11,404 nucleotides of DNA from an uncultured Collinsella sp. (GCA_958407555.1 CATYJC010000054.1:1-11404); one strand, 5' to 3'; positions 1-6,855 are shown, numbered from the stretch's first letter. Notes: a model not told the origin generated them from the sequence alone. Program-made: numbers and translations.

Positions 1-39
1 GCCTATGTGATTCAGGACGGCAAGTACATCGCCGCCTAG
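1..39 (+). CDS. 3' end of a LivK/LivJ-type branched-chain amino-acid binding protein (partial)
   Basis: Only the last 12 codons and the TAG stop are in the window, reading AYVIQDGKYIAA. This matches the end of the following gene (AYVITDGKYVQA) at 9 of 12 positions, so the upstream gene is very probably a paralogous periplasmic-type binding protein (Peripla_BP_6 family) that feeds the same importer, as LivJ and LivK do in Escherichia coli. The tail is the usual C-terminus of the family, where a final strand packs on the second lobe. The identification rests on this short match only. Confidence 0.7.
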   Translation, partial: AYVIQDGKYIAA

Positions 40-47
40 GTGCGCAC

Positions 48-76
48 AAAACGCGAGCGGTGAGGCCGTTTTAATC
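48..76 (+). terminator. Weak candidate terminator after the upstream binding-protein gene
   Basis: AAAACG (48-53) can pair with CGTTTT (67-72) around a 13-nt loop, and a shorter CGG/CCG pairing (58-60 with 66-68) sits in front of four T residues. The stem is short and rich in A-T pairs, so termination would be partial at best and some read-through into the livK operon is possible. Confidence 0.3.
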
Positions 77-188
77 AGGGCAGGGACGCATGTAACAGAA
101 TGGAAACATTACTTTCACGCAATAAAGTGGCTAAACTGCATAAACCGACAGAAATACGCAGAACTATGGATAAATGAACAAATCCAAA

Positions 189-235
189 GAAAAGTTGAAA
201 TAATCGTCACTTTTCCCAACTAAAGCGTCTACTAT
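189..235 (+). promoter_or_regulatory. Candidate livK promoter with overlapping inverted-repeat operator
   Basis: The gap between the upstream gene and livK is visibly richer in A and T from about 100 to 240 than the coding DNA. The best -10 match is TACTAT (230-235). No good -35 stands at the right spacing. The -35 position is covered by an inverted repeat, GAAAAGT (189-195) and ACTTTTC (209-215), and a second pair, AGTTG (193-197) and CAACT (217-221), interleaves with it. This arrangement suits a repressor or an Lrp-like regulator acting at the promoter, but no protein can be named from the sequence. Confidence 0.35.
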
Positions 236-243
236 TTTGCGAA

Positions 244-289
244 CGCCGAACACGGCGAAGGATGGCCTGTCGGGCAACTGAAACCCGAC
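244..289 (+). promoter_or_regulatory. Two stem-loops in the livK 5' leader
   Basis: If transcription starts just after the -10 at 230-235, the leader would fold into CGCCG (244-248) paired with CGGCG (253-257), loop AACA, followed by GTCGGG (269-274) paired with CCCGAC (284-289), loop of 9 nt. The second stem ends about 10 nt before the ribosome binding site (AGGAG, about 300-304). I do not recognise a known riboswitch. The hairpins may protect the abundant livK mRNA at its 5' end. Confidence 0.4.
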
Positions 290-310
290 GATAAATGAGA
301 GGAGAGCCGC

Positions 311-1498
311 ATGTCGAGCCTCACCGGTAAGTCATTGAACCCTGTTATGAATCGCAGGAGCGTTATCGCGAGCGCAGCAGGTCTGGGGGCGATGTCCATT
401 CTAGCCGGCTGTTCCTCCAACGGCGGCGATAAGGGTTCCGCTTCGGCCGACGGTTCCTTTAAGATCGGCACCATCGGCCCGCTGACCGGCGCCAACGCGT
501 CCTACGGCAAGTCCGTTACCCAGGGTGTCGAGCTTGGCTGCAAGGATTTCTCGACCAAGGAGCTGCCGCTTGCCAGCAAGGCCGAGGATGACCAGGCCGA
601 TGGCGAGAAGGCCGTCAACGCCTTCAACACCCTGCTCGACTGGGGCATGCAGGCCCTCGTCGGCCCGACCACCACGGGTGCGTCGGTTGCCGTTGCCGCC
701 GAGTGCGGTAACGACCCCAAGACGTTCATGATCACCCCGTCCGCGTCCTCCGAGGACGTCACCGACGGCAAGGATTGCGTCTTCCAGGTTTGCTTTACCG
801 ACCCCAACCAGGGTGTCAACGCTGCCAAGTTCCTGGCCCAGAAGTATCCGGACGAGAAGTTCGTGCTGTTCTATAACTCCGGCGACGCCTATTCTTCGGG
901 CATCGCAGATTCCTTTAAGGCCCAGGCCGCTGAGTCCAAGCTCGAGATTGTTGACGAGGAGACCTTTAAGGACGACTCCGCCACGAGCTTTACCAACCAG
1001 CTGACCAAGGCCAAGCAGGCCGGCGCCACCATGATCTTTGCGCCGATCTACTACACGCCGGCGTCCGTCCTGCTCAAGAACGCCAAGGACATGGGCTACG
1101 ACGTCAAGATGATGGGCTGCGACGGCATGGACGGCATCCTGGGCGTTGAGGGCTTCGATACCTCTCTTGCCGAGGGTCTGCTGCTCATGACCCCGTTCTC
1201 CGCCGACGACGAGAAGAACGCCGACTTCGTCAACGCTTACAAGGATAAGTACGGCGATACTCCCGACCAGTTTGCCGCCGACGCCTACGACGGCGTGCAC
1301 GCGGTGGCCGAGGCCGTCAAGGAGGCCGGTCTTGGTGTCGACGCCGACCCGACCGAGGTCGCCGAGAAGCTGTCCAAGGCTATGCTCAAGATTACCGTTG
1401 ACGGTCTGACCGGCAAGCTCACCTGGAACGATAAGGGCCAGGTCCAGAAGGAGCCCACGGCGTACGTCATCACCGACGGCAAGTACGTACAGGCCTAA
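311..1498 (+). CDS. livK: Branched-chain amino-acid ABC transporter, substrate-binding lipoprotein
   Basis: This 395-residue protein is the extracellular receptor that captures leucine, isoleucine or valine (or related amino acids) and delivers them to LivHMGF. The N-terminus is a lipoprotein signal: Arg15-Arg16, a hydrophobic stretch, then the lipobox LAGC with Cys34 as the lipidated residue, which suits a Gram-positive or monoderm cell. The twin Arg could also point to Tat export, but the motif is imperfect. From about residue 50 the sequence follows the Peripla_BP_6 fold: IGPLTGANASYG near the start, then LVGPTTTGAS and ITPSASS, which form part of the ligand pocket in this family. Length is normal for the family. 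The ATG at 311 is chosen because AGGAG lies just upstream at good spacing; an in-frame ATG at 347 has no such site and would still keep the signal peptide. It is first in the liv operon and follows a paralogue. Exact substrate preference cannot be read from the sequence. Confidence 0.93.
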   Translation: MSSLTGKSLNPVMNRRSVIASAAGLGAMSILAGCSSNGGDKGSASADGSFKIGTIGPLTGANASYGKSVTQGVELGCKDFSTKELPLASKAEDDQADGEKAVNAFNTLLDWGMQALVGPTTTGASVAVAAECGNDPKTFMITPSASSEDVTDGKDCVFQVCFTDPNQGVNAAKFLAQKYPDEKFVLFYNSGDAYSSGIADSFKAQAAESKLEIVDEETFKDDSATSFTNQLTKAKQAGATMIFAPIYYTPASVLLKNAKDMGYDVKMMGCDGMDGILGVEGFDTSLAEGLLLMTPFSADDEKNADFVNAYKDKYGDTPDQFAADAYDGVHAVAEAVKEAGLGVDADPTEVAEKLSKAMLKITVDGLTGKLTWNDKGQVQKEPTAYVITDGKYVQA

Positions 1499-1530
1499 TT
1501 GGCCGCCTTACATAGAGCGGTTTTGATCCC

Positions 1531-1560
1531 AAGCAGGGGAGGTTTTGGCCTTCCCTGCTT
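1531..1560 (+). promoter_or_regulatory. Strong intercistronic hairpin between livK and livH
   Basis: AAGCAGGGGAGG (1531-1542) pairs with CCTTCCCTGCTT (1549-1560) over 12 bp with a single G-U wobble and a 6-nt loop, TTTTGG. It is not followed by a T-run, so it is not a normal intrinsic terminator. Such hairpins after a binding-protein gene commonly block 3' exonucleases and so keep the receptor mRNA more abundant than the permease mRNA. A second short stem, AGGGAC (1572-1577) with GTCCCT (1586-1591), follows. Confidence 0.6.
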
Positions 1561-1637
1561 GCTTGGTATCTAGGGACAGTGTAACGTCCCTGTTTCATAC
1601 ATTAACTGGAAACCTATTCGAAAGGGGGATGTGGAAC

Positions 1638-2519
1638 ATGACGGTCTTTATCCAATACCTGGTCAACGGCCTGTCCATGGGCAGCGTCTACGCCATCATC
1701 GCGTTGGGCTACACCATGGTCTACGGTATCGCCAAGATGCTCAACTTCGCTCACGGCGATGTCATCATGGTCGGTGCCTATGTCTCGTTCTGCGCCACGT
1801 CGTATCTCGGCCTCCCGGGCTGGGCATCTGTAGTTCTCTCTTGTGTGGTCTGTACCGTTCTCGGTGTTCTCATCGAGGGCCTGGCCTATAAGCCGTTGCG
1901 CCAAGCAGGCCCGCTGGCCGTTCTGATCACGGCTATCGGCGTGTCTTACTTCCTGCAGAACGCCGCGCAGCTTCTGTGGGGCGCCACGCCCAAGAACTTC
2001 ACTTCGCTCGTCACCTTCCAGGTGCCGGAGTTCTTGGCCAAGTTCAACGTAAGCGCCGTCTCGCTCGTCACCATCGTCGCCTGCCTGGTTATCATGGCCG
2101 GCCTGATGTTCTTTACAGGTAAGACCAAGATGGGCAAAGCCATGCGCGCCGTGTCCGAGGACAAGGCCGCCGCTCAGCTCATGGGCATCAACGTCAACCG
2201 CACCATCTCGATGACGTTTGCCATCGGCTCTGCCCTTGCCGCCATCGCCGGCGTGCTGCTGTGCTCCTACTCGCCGGTGCTGCAGCCCACGACAGGCGCC
2301 ATGCCTGGCATCAAGGCCTTCGACGCTGCCGTCTTCGGTGGCATCGGCTCCATCCCCGGCGCCTTTGTCGGCGGCATTCTCATCGGCATCATCGAGGCGA
2401 TGGCACAGGCTTACATTTCCACGAGCCTTGCCAACTCCATCGTCTTTGGTGTTTTGATCATCGTCCTGCTCGTCAAGCCTGCCGGCCTCTTGGGCAAGTA
2501 CGTCCCCGAGAAGGTGTAG
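1638..2519 (+). CDS. livH: Branched-chain amino-acid ABC transporter permease LivH
   Basis: One of the two membrane subunits of the importer (BPD_transp_2 family), 293 residues and almost wholly hydrophobic, with about eight membrane spans by eye. The N-terminal signature NGLSMGSVYAIIALGYTMVYG followed by MLNFAHGD is typical of LivH. The cytoplasmic coupling loop that docks on the ATPases is GKAMRAVSEDKAAAQLMGIN (residues 166-185). I place the start at ATG 1638 because AGGGGG (1623-1628) stands 9 nt upstream. The ATG at 1629 abuts that same site, and extending further upstream to 1545 would read through the hairpin and add a non-homologous N-terminus. The stop (TAG, 2517-2519) touches the start region of livM, so the two are translationally linked. 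Confidence 0.93.
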   Translation: MTVFIQYLVNGLSMGSVYAIIALGYTMVYGIAKMLNFAHGDVIMVGAYVSFCATSYLGLPGWASVVLSCVVCTVLGVLIEGLAYKPLRQAGPLAVLITAIGVSYFLQNAAQLLWGATPKNFTSLVTFQVPEFLAKFNVSAVSLVTIVACLVIMAGLMFFTGKTKMGKAMRAVSEDKAAAQLMGINVNRTISMTFAIGSALAAIAGVLLCSYSPVLQPTTGAMPGIKAFDAAVFGGIGSIPGAFVGGILIGIIEAMAQAYISTSLANSIVFGVLIIVLLVKPAGLLGKYVPEKV

Positions 2520-2528
2520 GTGAGCGTT

Positions 2529-3608
2529 ATGAAGTTTCTTAAAGACAAGCAGACGCGTCACGACTTTGTCACGTACGCCATGTGCATCGTGGCATTTGCC
2601 ATCGTGTTCTTTATGCAGTCCAACCATATGATCCCGCGCATGATCGCCGGTCAGTTGGTTCCCATTACGGCCTACATCGTCATGGCCATTTCCCTCAACC
2701 TCGTCGTCGGCATCGCGGGCGACCTGTCGCTGGGCCATGCGGGCTTTATGAGTGTCGGTGCCTACACGGGCATCGTCACCGCCGTCGCCCTCGAGGGCGC
2801 CGTTCCCTCCGATCCGGTGCGCCTTATCATCAGCATCGTGGTCGGCGCCATCGCTGCCGCCATCCTGGGCTTCTTGATCGGTATCCCGGTCCTGCGCCTG
2901 AGCGGCGACTATCTGGCCATCGTGACCCTGGCTTTTGGCGAGATCATCAAAGAGATCGTCACTTGCCTTATCGTGGGTGTCGACTCGCGCGGCCTGCACG
3001 TGATCTTTAACATCACGGGCAACTCTACGATCGACGACCTGCACCTGCTCGAGGACGGCACCGCCATCATCAAGGGCGCCCAGGGCGCCTCGGGCGTGTC
3101 GACGTACTCGACCTTCCTCGCCGGTGCCATCCTGGTCATGGTCGCACTTGTGATCGTGCTCAACCTGGTTCGCAGCCGTACCGGCCGTGCCATTATGGCC
3201 GTGCGCGATAACAAGATTGCAGCCGAGTCCGTAGGCATCTCCGTCACCGAGTACCGCATGATCGCCTTCGTGGTTTCCGCTGCCCTCGCCGGTGCTGCCG
3301 GAGCTCTCTTCGGCGGTAACTTCTCGCAGCTCTCCGCCACCAAGTTCGACTTCAACACGTCCATCCTCATCCTGGTGTTCGTGGTCTTGGGTGGTCTTGG
3401 CAATATGCGCGGCTCCGTTATCGCGGCGGCGTTGCTCACGGTGCTTCCCGAGCTGCTCCGTCAGTTCTCGGACTACCGCATGCTCATCTACGCCATCGTG
3501 CTGATCCTGGTCATGATCTTTACCAACAACCCGCAGCTTAAGGCGTTCTTCGGTCGCGTCAAGGACCGCTTTGCTTCCAAGAAGGAGGTGGCAGCCGATG
3601 CCCAGTAA
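2529..3608 (+). CDS. livM: Branched-chain amino-acid ABC transporter permease LivM
   Basis: The second membrane subunit, 359 residues, pairs with LivH to form the translocation path. It carries the LivM signature GIAGDLSLGHAGF (residues 61-73) and a coupling loop, TGRAIMAVRDNKIAAESVGI (from residue 218), in the same place as in LivH. Between these is a polar external loop of about 40 residues beginning after VDSRGL. The C-terminus is charged and ends in the cytoplasm. The start is uncertain by three codons. ATG 2529 has AGGTGA five bases upstream; GTG 2520, just after the livH stop, has GAGAAGG at similar spacing. I prefer the ATG. The last 11 bp overlap the livG start, and the ribosome binding site of livG lies inside this gene. 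Confidence 0.92.
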   Translation: MKFLKDKQTRHDFVTYAMCIVAFAIVFFMQSNHMIPRMIAGQLVPITAYIVMAISLNLVVGIAGDLSLGHAGFMSVGAYTGIVTAVALEGAVPSDPVRLIISIVVGAIAAAILGFLIGIPVLRLSGDYLAIVTLAFGEIIKEIVTCLIVGVDSRGLHVIFNITGNSTIDDLHLLEDGTAIIKGAQGASGVSTYSTFLAGAILVMVALVIVLNLVRSRTGRAIMAVRDNKIAAESVGISVTEYRMIAFVVSAALAGAAGALFGGNFSQLSATKFDFNTSILILVFVVLGGLGNMRGSVIAAALLTVLPELLRQFSDYRMLIYAIVLILVMIFTNNPQLKAFFGRVKDRFASKKEVAADAQ

Positions 3609-4458
3609 ATTTGAGTTCAACAAGGGCAAGATGGTCCCGTATCCTTCTGGCGCCATCGTTCCCGACCGCGATCTGGGCGAGCGCCCGGCGCTCGAGTGCA
3701 TCCACCTGGGCATTGAGTTCGGCGGCCTTAAGGCAGTCGACGATTTTAGCCTGACCATCGGCAAGACCGAGATCGCCGGTCTCATCGGTCCCAACGGTGC
3801 CGGCAAGACCACGGTCTTCAACCTGCTCACCAAGGTGTACCAGCCCACACACGGCACCATCCTGCTCGACGGTGAGGACACCTCGGGCAAGTCGGTCTAC
3901 CAGGTCAACCGCATGGGCATTGCCCGTACGTTCCAGAACATCCGCCTGTTCAACACCATGACGGTGGAGGATAACGTTAAGGTTGGCCTGCACAACCAGG
4001 AGCGTTACTCCGGCTTTGAGGGCGTGCTGCGCCTGCCGACGTATTGGAAGCACGAGAAGGCCGCCCACGAGCGTGCCATGGAGCTGCTATCCATCTTTGA
4101 TATGGAGCATCTGGCAAATGAGCAGGCTGGCTCGTTGCCTTACGGCGCCCAGCGTCGTCTGGAGATCGTTCGCGCGCTTGCCACCAACCCCAAGCTACTG
4201 CTGCTCGACGAGCCTGCCGCCGGCATGAACCCGTCCGAGACCGCGGAGCTCATGGAGAACATCGTCAAGATTCGCGACACCTTCGGCATCGCCATCATGC
4301 TTATCGAGCATGATATGTCGCTCGTTATGAATATCTGCGAGGGCATCTGCGTGCTTAACTTTGGCAAGGTCATCGCCAAGGGCACGGCCGAGGAAATCCA
4401 GAACAACGATGCCGTTATCGAGGCGTATCTGGGCAAGCAGGATAAGGGGGAGAACTAA
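3598..4458 (+). CDS. livG: Branched-chain amino-acid ABC transporter ATP-binding protein LivG
   Basis: One of the two cytoplasmic ATPases driving the importer, 286 residues. Visible motifs are Walker A GPNGAGKTT (64-72), the LivG-type signature LPYGAQRR (180-187, in place of LSGGQ and normal for this subfamily), Walker B LLLLDEPAAG with Asp204-Glu205, and the switch histidine in LIEHDMS (His238). The N-terminus carries about 30 extra residues before the ATPase fold begins at HLGIEFGG, slightly longer than in many homologues. ATG 3598 is chosen because a near-perfect AAGGAGGTG (3582-3590) lies 7 bases upstream; it overlaps the end of livM by 11 bp. The TAA stop is followed at once by the livF ATG. 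Confidence 0.95.
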   Translation: MPSKFEFNKGKMVPYPSGAIVPDRDLGERPALECIHLGIEFGGLKAVDDFSLTIGKTEIAGLIGPNGAGKTTVFNLLTKVYQPTHGTILLDGEDTSGKSVYQVNRMGIARTFQNIRLFNTMTVEDNVKVGLHNQERYSGFEGVLRLPTYWKHEKAAHERAMELLSIFDMEHLANEQAGSLPYGAQRRLEIVRALATNPKLLLLDEPAAGMNPSETAELMENIVKIRDTFGIAIMLIEHDMSLVMNICEGICVLNFGKVIAKGTAEEIQNNDAVIEAYLGKQDKGEN

Positions 4459-5172
4459 ATGGCAGAGCCGATGCTTTCCGTCTACAACATCAACGTCTGG
4501 TACGGCGCCATCCACGCCATCAAGGACATCTCCTTTAACGTCAACGAGGGCGAGATCGTGGCCCTGATCGGTGCGAACGGTGCCGGTAAGTCCACAACGC
4601 TCAAGACCGTCTCGGGCCTGCTACGCTCCAAGACCGGCTCCATCAAGTTTATGGGCGAGGACATTACCCATACGCCCGCTGACAAGCTGGTGAGCAAGGG
4701 CTTGGCTCAGGTCCCCGAGGGTCGTCGTGCCTTTTTGCAGATGACGGTCGAGGAGAACCTGGAGATGGGCGCCTACACGCAGCCCAAGTCCACGGTTGCT
4801 CCGGGCCTTGAGCGCGTCTACGAGCAGTTCCCGCGCCTGAAGGAGCGCCGTCGCCAGGTCGCCGGCACCCTTTCGGGCGGTGAGCAGCAGATGCTCGTTA
4901 TGGGCCGAGCCCTTATGAGCAACCCCAAGCTGCTCATGCTCGACGAGCCTTCCATGGGCCTGGCGCCGATTCTGATTGAGCAAATCTTCCAGATTGTCGA
5001 GGAGCTGCACAAGGCCGGCACCACGGTGCTTCTGGTTGAGCAGAACGCGCAGATGGCGCTCTCGATCGCCACACGCGGCTACGTGCTCGAGACCGGCAAG
5101 ATCACTATGACCGGCACGGGCCAAGAGCTCCTGCACGACGACAACGTCCGCAAAGCTTATCTTGGTGGTTAA
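4459..5172 (+). CDS. livF: Branched-chain amino-acid ABC transporter ATP-binding protein LivF
   Basis: The partner ATPase of LivG, 237 residues, the usual length. Walker A is GANGAGKST (38-46), the signature is LSGGEQQM (138-145), and Walker B is LLMLDEPSMG with Asp162-Glu163. The position of the switch histidine reads VEQN (Gln195), as is normal in LivF, so one of the two ATP sites in the LivG-LivF dimer is expected to be asymmetric. The start directly abuts the livG stop, with GGGGGAG (4445-4451) as ribosome binding site. It is the last gene of the operon; a strong terminator follows 10 bp after the stop. Confidence 0.95.
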   Translation: MAEPMLSVYNINVWYGAIHAIKDISFNVNEGEIVALIGANGAGKSTTLKTVSGLLRSKTGSIKFMGEDITHTPADKLVSKGLAQVPEGRRAFLQMTVEENLEMGAYTQPKSTVAPGLERVYEQFPRLKERRRQVAGTLSGGEQQMLVMGRALMSNPKLLMLDEPSMGLAPILIEQIFQIVEELHKAGTTVLLVEQNAQMALSIATRGYVLETGKITMTGTGQELLHDDNVRKAYLGG

Positions 5173-5182
5173 TCCATTCAAC

Positions 5183-5220
5183 AAAGGGGCGCTGACTATC
5201 CCGGTCAGCGCCCCTTTTTA
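5183..5220 (+). terminator. Intrinsic terminator of the liv operon
   Basis: AAAGGGGCGCTGAC (5183-5196) and GTCAGCGCCCCTTT (5204-5217) form a perfect 14-bp stem with a 7-nt loop, and the 3' side runs into TTTTT (5215-5219). This is a textbook rho-independent terminator 10 bp beyond livF. Confidence 0.93.
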
Positions 5221-5288
5221 AGTTGCGGTGAAATAGGGACTAAATGAAGGCTCCAGAGGCCAAAACAGTCCCTATTCCACCGCAACTT
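5220..5288. repeat. Near-perfect 69-bp palindromic element
   Basis: AAGTTGCGGTG (5220-5230) pairs with CACCGCAACTT (5278-5288), and after one mismatch (A5231/C5277) AATAGGGACT (5232-5241) pairs with AGTCCCTATT (5267-5276). That gives 21 of 22 paired positions around a 25-nt centre. It directly follows the livF terminator and has no T-run of its own. It resembles a small dispersed intergenic repeat (REP-like or a small MITE). Direct repeats at the flanks, which would show insertion, are not evident, and only one copy lies in the window. Confidence 0.6.
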
Positions 5289-5346
5289 CATGGGGATGTG
5301 TGACAATGCCCGTCGGAAAACATCTGCTGTCTTTGGGGGCCTATCT

Positions 5347-6024
5347 ATGCTGTACGAGTTTTGTGCCGAGAACTTTGAGCGAGTACCGGCGGCCATCGAG
5401 GCCGGTGCGGGGCGAATTGAGCTGTGTGACAACCTCGCCGTCGGTGGCACCACGCCTTCCGCCGGCGTTATTAGCGCTACAGTCAGCTGCGCTCACGAGC
5501 ATGACGCGCGAGTGATGTGCATGATTCGTCCGCGTGGTGGCGACTTTCATTACAACCAGGACGAGCTGCGCATGATGGAGATGGACCTGGGCCTTGCTGT
5601 GAGCGCCGGCGTTGACGGCCTGGTCTTTGGCTGCTGCAAGCCCTGTGCCGGCGGCTGGGCGCTCGACGAGCTCACCCTCGGCGCCCTCGTTATGGCTACG
5701 GGCTGCGCGACCGAGGAGTGCAAGCGCGAGTCCCTTGACATCACCTTCCACATGGCATTTGACCAGCTCTCGCCCGAGGCTCAGTTCGATGCGATTGATA
5801 CACTTGCCGACTGCGGCGTTACGCGCATCCTCACGCATGGCGGCGCAGCCGGTACGTCGATCGAGGATAATTTCGATCACCTGGCTCGTTTAATCGAGTA
5901 TGCGGGCGATCGTTTGACCATCCTTCCCGGCGGCGGCATCACTACGGCAAATCGCGATGCGGTCGCGGCGGCGCTAGGCGTCTCCGAGCTCCATGGCACC
6001 AAGATCGTGCCGCTGGGGGTATAA
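5347..6024 (+). CDS. cutC: CutC family protein (copper homeostasis protein CutC)
   Basis: A 225-residue TIM-barrel protein of the CutC family. Conserved blocks are seen in order: GRIELCDNLAVGGTTPSAGV near the N-terminus, MIRPRGGDFHYNQDE, TFHMAFDQL, RILTHGGAAGTSIEDNFDHL, and TILPGGGITT. The TFHMAFD and LTHGG forms agree with what I recall of Firmicutes-type members, where E. coli has FHRAFD and LTSGG. The biochemical role of CutC is not settled; copper phenotypes in E. coli were later traced to a small RNA from the cutC 3' region. An unusual cysteine cluster is present (Cys96, 97, 100, 120, 125). ATG 5347 is chosen because the family begins at LYEFCAEN and GGGGG (5335-5339) lies 7 bases upstream. 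The in-frame ATG at 5290 touches the palindrome and lacks a ribosome binding site. It is 3 bp from the next gene, so the two are almost surely one transcript. I find no convincing promoter in 5289-5346. Confidence 0.88.
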   Translation: MLYEFCAENFERVPAAIEAGAGRIELCDNLAVGGTTPSAGVISATVSCAHEHDARVMCMIRPRGGDFHYNQDELRMMEMDLGLAVSAGVDGLVFGCCKPCAGGWALDELTLGALVMATGCATEECKRESLDITFHMAFDQLSPEAQFDAIDTLADCGVTRILTHGGAAGTSIEDNFDHLARLIEYAGDRLTILPGGGITTANRDAVAAALGVSELHGTKIVPLGV

Positions 6025-6027
6025 CCC

Positions 6028-6825
6028 GTGGCGCTGGTATTTGACGTTCAGCGGGCGAGCGGCAAGCCCGACGATAATCGTCGCCCTGGCACCGCGTGCC
6101 CCTTTTGCGACACGGAGGGGCTCGCCAACATCATCCAGCGCGATGGCGACTGCATCTGGCTCGAGAATAAGTTCAAGACCTTGCGGGCCACCCGTCAGAC
6201 AGTATTGATCGAGTCGGCCAATCACGACGCCGACCTGGTGACCTATGAACCGGATGAGCTGCATCATGTGATGAGGTTTGCCCTGGGCTGTTGGCAGCAG
6301 ATGATCGATTCCCAACAGTACCGCAGTGTGCTCATGTACAAGAACAAAGGCCCGCTTTCGGGCGGCAGCCTCGTCCATCCACACATACAGATTGTGGGCT
6401 TGGAACAGGAGGACGGCTATGCGGCGCTGACCTCGGCAAATTTTGAAGGCATCAATGTCTGGCAGCAGGGGAGAATCTCGGTCAATATCTCAACCGAGCC
6501 GATCATGGGATTCTTTGAGGTCAACGTCTCGGCTCCACAGGGAATCGCCGCCAGCGACGACGTCCGCGATCAAGCCGAAGCGGACCTGTTTGCCGATGCG
6601 ATTCAGGTGGCCCTGCGCTATATCCTGCACGAGCACCATGGCGGTCGTGCGGAGTCGTACAACTTGTTCTTCTACCACATGGACGGCCGGACCATTGCCA
6701 AGGCGCTGCCACGTTGGGTGGTTTCGCCCTACTTTGTGGGCTATCGTCTGGCCCAGGTCAATGCCGAGACCACGCTCGATATCGATGCCGAGCGCCTGCA
6801 TGCACATCTGGAAACGCTCGCGTAG
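6028..6825 (+). CDS. GalT/HIT-like nucleotidyltransferase family protein (DUF4931-like)
   Basis: This 265-residue protein resembles the DUF4931 family, distant relatives of galactose-1-phosphate uridylyltransferase in the HIT superfamily; the family name is from recall. It keeps the GalT active-site pattern: CPFC (Cys24, Cys27), His66 in NHDADL at the place of the third zinc ligand, and HPHIQIV (117-123). There His117 would be the fourth ligand, His119 the nucleophile that takes up the nucleotide, and Gln121 the matching glutamine. KNKGPLSGGSLVHPH also resembles the run-up to this motif in GalT. The C-terminal half has SYNLFFYHMDG and PRWVVSPYFVGY, conserved-looking but unassigned. An enzyme moving a nucleoside monophosphate is plausible; the substrate is unknown, and no other Leloir-pathway gene is nearby. 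Start is GTG 6028, with GGGGGT (6015-6020) 7 bases upstream inside the end of cutC. Confidence 0.75.
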   Translation: MALVFDVQRASGKPDDNRRPGTACPFCDTEGLANIIQRDGDCIWLENKFKTLRATRQTVLIESANHDADLVTYEPDELHHVMRFALGCWQQMIDSQQYRSVLMYKNKGPLSGGSLVHPHIQIVGLEQEDGYAALTSANFEGINVWQQGRISVNISTEPIMGFFEVNVSAPQGIAASDDVRDQAEADLFADAIQVALRYILHEHHGGRAESYNLFFYHMDGRTIAKALPRWVVSPYFVGYRLAQVNAETTLDIDAERLHAHLETLA

Positions 6826-6855
6826 CAAGGCGAGCGCCTGCGAAAAGCGTGCTGC

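Noticed and set aside
262..294. A 10-codon leader ORF (MACRATETRR) before livK, as a possible attenuation peptide
   Set aside because: It has no leucine, isoleucine or valine codons, its start touches the purine run so translation would be poor, and no terminator/antiterminator pair follows.
401..1300. A 299-codon open frame on the minus strand
   Set aside because: It is antisense to livK, with Gly/Val-rich composition and no recognisable domain.
1614..3890. A 758-codon open frame on the minus strand
   Set aside because: It lies wholly antisense to livH, livM and the start of livG, is extremely rich in Asp, Gly, His and Arg, and has no family motif. Long antisense frames are a common result of GC-biased codon use on the real strand.
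5041..5049. Missing switch histidine in LivF (VEQN) as a sign of a dead ATPase
   Set aside because: This substitution is normal for LivF; the partner LivG carries the histidine.
5290..5346. A longer N-terminus for CutC starting at ATG 5290
   Set aside because: The extra 19 residues have no counterpart in the family, and this ATG sits two bases past the palindrome without a ribosome binding site.
6826..6855. A possible bidirectional terminator between the convergent genes
   Set aside because: Only very short complementary stretches are present and no T-run lies on either strand, so it cannot be supported.
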